A stretch of 6,837 nucleotides of DNA from Klebsiella pneumoniae (lineage in GTDB: Bacteria; Pseudomonadota; Gammaproteobacteria; Ga0077536): the NCBI GenBank assembly GCA_945873015.1, contig CAMCBY010000227.1, positions 1 through 6,837 on the forward strand. Reading direction: 5' to 3'. The position numbers and the translations under genes are program-made. The notes beneath the pieces were generated by a model. The model saw only the letters and a list, made by a program, of their open reading frames with translations, had not been told where the DNA came from and did not search any database. Position 1 is the first letter of the stretch, and every line of letters begins with the position of its first letter. This document shows positions 5,521 through 6,837 of this stretch, piece by piece.

Positions 5521-6339
5521 TTAAGCCTGCGCCGATACTGACGGTCGTGTGCGACACGCGCCGGCGCGTTTGATGCCGGTCAGACCAAGCAAGGCCGCGC
5601 CGAGTAACGGCAGACTGGCCGGCACGGGCACGGTGGTCGGTGTGAATCGCTCGCCGGCCAGTTCCGTTGACGCGAATATCGACAGGGACACCAACTCGCC
5701 GTGGTTGACGTTGAGCGCAGCGGTGACGAGTCCCGACTGCACATCGGTCAGATAGCTGAAGTCCCACAAATCACTCCACGACTCAAGCGAGCCGCTGCTG
5801 AACAGCGAGCCTGAACTCAAGCGCAGGTTGATACGGCTGTAGCTCGATGCGTAGTCGGTATAAAAATCGGCCTGACTGAGATCGGAACTCACAGTGCCCG
5901 CGACCGACACCAGCAGAATGCCCGAACCGCTGATCTCCAGCAGCGCATTGCGCGAGGCATCGACGCTGAAACTTTCGAAGCCCTCAGCCAGGGTCAGGGT
6001 GCCGGCGACCGCGAGGTCTTGCGCGGATGCGGTCAGGTTGACACTGACATGCTCATTGGCGACTGAGGTGGCGAGATGGCTGGTCCAATCGCCGGATGAA
6101 ATGTCGATGCTCTGCTGACTCAGATAGCCGCTCAGGTAGGAATTCTGGCTATAGAACTGATAGCTCGCGCCGGCCGGCACGAATTGAATGTTGAGAGTAC
6201 TCCAATCGACTGTTGCACTGCCCGACACAGTCGCTGCCGGTGCGGCCGCGGCCAGCGTCAACAAACCTAAGCCCAGCAGAGCGCTGGTCAGCGGTCCGGG
6301 GCGAGCTGATGGCTGGTCAAGACGGGTTTGATCTTTCAT
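5521..6339 (-). CDS. Secreted serine-rich protein with a VPxPAS (PEP-CTERM-like) sorting signal
   Basis: The start is the ATG at 6339, seven bases after AAAGGAAA, giving 272 residues; the frame is open much further upstream but without family or signal features. Residues 1-35 form a signal peptide: Arg6 and Arg13, hydrophobic core 17-33, and a likely cleavage after APA at 35. The body (36-230) is rich in Ser, Thr, Leu and Val, has no cysteine, and looks like an all-beta exported protein; I recognise no domain. Residues 237-258 form a C-terminal sorting signal: VPVPAS, a membrane stretch rich in Leu, Gly and Ala, and the basic pair K257-R258. Such signals direct proteins to an exosortase for cleavage and surface or matrix delivery. 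The motif lacks the Glu of the classical PEP form, as in many gammaproteobacterial variants, and an unusual 14-residue tail with a cysteine follows the basic pair. Function is unknown; no exosortase is in the window. Confidence 0.82.
   Translation of the reverse strand: MKDQTRLDQPSARPGPLTSALLGLGLLTLAAAAPAATVSGSATVDWSTLNIQFVPAGASYQFYSQNSYLSGYLSQQSIDISSGDWTSHLATSVANEHVSVNLTASAQDLAVAGTLTLAEGFESFSVDASRNALLEISGSGILLVSVAGTVSSDLSQADFYTDYASSYSRINLRLSSGSLFSSGSLESWSDLWDFSYLTDVQSGLVTAALNVNHGELVSLSIFASTELAGERFTPTTVPVPASLPLLGAALLGLTGIKRAGACRTRPSVSAQA
5566..5631 (-). other. C-terminal sorting signal region (VPVPAS, membrane helix, Lys-Arg)
   Basis: This encodes residues 237-258 of the secreted protein: the VPVPAS motif, the stretch LPLLGAALLGLTGI, and the Lys-Arg stop-transfer pair. 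The tripartite layout is that of PEP-CTERM signals. Confidence 0.75.
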
Positions 6340-6346
6340 CGTGGCG

Positions 6347-6354
6347 TTTCCTTT
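6347..6354 (-). promoter_or_regulatory. Ribosome binding site of the secreted-protein gene
   Basis: AAAGGAAA on the minus strand stands seven bases before the ATG at 6339. This selects that start over the long open frame upstream, which reaches 6681 but overlaps the end of the neighbouring reductase gene. Confidence 0.65.
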
Positions 6355-6464
6355 GCTTCGTAGTTGGAGTGCGCATGCCGCGGAGCCAGTCGTGATCAAT
6401 ACGCGCTGGATTTTGTTTGTCCTCGGCGGTGCGAACCCTTGTATCCCGAAGCGAAAGCCGAGCT

Positions 6465-6482
6465 GTATGGGAATTCCCACAC
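6465..6482. promoter_or_regulatory. 18-bp palindrome upstream of the secreted-protein gene, candidate operator
   Basis: The core TGGGAATTCCCA (6468-6479) is a perfect 12-base palindrome. One mismatched pair (6467/6480) separates it from two more complementary pairs (6465-6466 with 6481-6482). It lies about 126 bases before the start codon, in the only sizeable upstream region of the gene, and has the symmetry expected of a homodimeric regulator's binding site. I could not match it to a named regulator or place a convincing promoter beside it. Confidence 0.4.
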
Positions 6483-6549
6483 TTGGCGTGCAGGTGCGGC
6501 TGTCGCGGGCGCAAAACACCTGAATGAAGCAGGAGCGGGCAGGAAGTTG

Positions 6550-6574
6550 GGCGGGCGGTTGTACACCGCTCGCC
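6550..6574 (-). terminator. GC-rich stem-loop after the RibD-type reductase gene
   Basis: On the minus strand GGCGAGCGGT and ACCGCCCGCC pair over ten positions with one C-A mismatch around the loop GTACA. The stem begins eight bases after the reductase stop. Only a short pyrimidine-containing stretch follows, not a proper T-run, so it is a plausible but imperfect terminator separating the reductase from the secreted-protein gene. Confidence 0.45.
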
Positions 6575-6581
6575 GCAGAGA

Positions 6582-6837
6582 TCAGCGTTTGACCTTGTAA
6601 CGCAGCCACACCAGGCTGCCGGGCAGCGTTTCGCAGGACATCAATTTGAGATGGCGGACCGCATCGACTCCTGGCTGACAATCGGCAAGGCTCGGCAAAC
6701 CGACACCGCCATCGAGGATGGGGGCGACGATGACACTCATTTCGTCGATGAGATTGGCCGCCAGGAAACGTCCATTGATCGCACCACCGCCCTCCAGCAG
6801 CAGGCGCTTGATGGCAAACAGCCGGCGCAGCTTGTCC
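6582..6837 (-). CDS. RibD C-terminal domain (pyrimidine reductase/dihydrofolate reductase-like) protein, C-terminal part
   Basis: The gene enters from the right edge; the last 84 codons are present and it ends with TGA at 6584-6582. The translation includes IKRLLLEGGGAINGRFLAANLIDEMSVIV, followed by APILDGGVGLPSL. The EGGG loop, the LIDE helix after it and the APxxxGG turn are the marks of the RibD C-terminal domain, which in riboflavin synthesis uses NADPH to reduce the ribose of 5-amino-6-(5-phosphoribosylamino)uracil. The protein ends LVWLRYKVKR, the usual final beta strand. Many bacteria have stand-alone members of this family with unknown substrates. The N-terminal part needed to tell a true RibD (with deaminase domain) from a stand-alone reductase is outside the window, so no gene symbol is given. 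Confidence 0.88.
   Translation of the reverse strand, partial: DKLRRLFAIKRLLLEGGGAINGRFLAANLIDEMSVIVAPILDGGVGLPSLADCQPGVDAVRHLKLMSCETLPGSLVWLRYKVKR

Noticed and set aside
6370..6395. Sigma-54-like TGGC...GC element upstream of the secreted-protein gene
   Set aside because: The spacing between the GG and GC elements is off by one and the rest of the consensus is missing.
6340..6681. N-terminal extension of the secreted protein
   Set aside because: It would bury the signal peptide in the middle of the protein and overlap the reductase gene; the ATG at 6339 has a good ribosome binding site.

Overview
The window looks like a chromosomal segment of a high-GC proteobacterium, most likely a gammaproteobacterium. 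The clues are a hopanoid locus that uses a eukaryote-like one-enzyme squalene synthase, a VPxPAS-type (PEP-CTERM-like) sorting signal, an NnrU family membrane protein and a class III CoA-transferase. This placement is inferred from gene content only; there is no rRNA or other phylogenetic marker. I see no tRNA, rRNA, CRISPR array, insertion sequence or phage gene.

Left part (1-3330, all minus strand, so read from right to left): an NnrU family integral membrane protein, squalene synthase, the hopanoid nucleoside phosphorylase HpnG, a CDP-alcohol phosphatidyltransferase, and the start of the NAD(P)-dependent sugar epimerase HpnA, which runs off the left edge. The last two overlap by ATGA and the others are closely spaced, so squalene synthase to hpnA reads as one operon. 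In order, squalene synthase makes the C30 precursor; a cyclase (HpnF/Shc) and HpnH, not in the window, would make hopene and adenosylhopane; HpnG removes adenine; HpnA is thought to act on the polar head group. The phosphatidyltransferase is the unexpected member: a complete enzyme with an intact catalytic motif, built into the operon and with no assigned role in hopanoid synthesis. It is the best candidate for something undescribed, for example attachment of a phosphodiester-linked head group.

Middle part (3331-4863): a class III (CaiB/BaiF, Frc-like) CoA-transferase on the minus strand, separated from the hopanoid side by a 115-base gap holding two perfect stem-loops. Upstream of it is a 190-base non-coding stretch.

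Right part (4864-6837): on the plus strand, a decayed hemerythrin/histidine-kinase gene, reduced to the C-terminal part of a hemerythrin domain and, in another frame, the first part of a kinase ATPase domain. Facing it on the minus strand is a secreted serine-rich protein with a VPxPAS sorting signal. Its 242-base upstream region carries an 18-base near-perfect palindrome and a GC-rich stem-loop that follows the preceding gene. That gene, cut by the right edge, is the C-terminal end of a RibD-type reductase.
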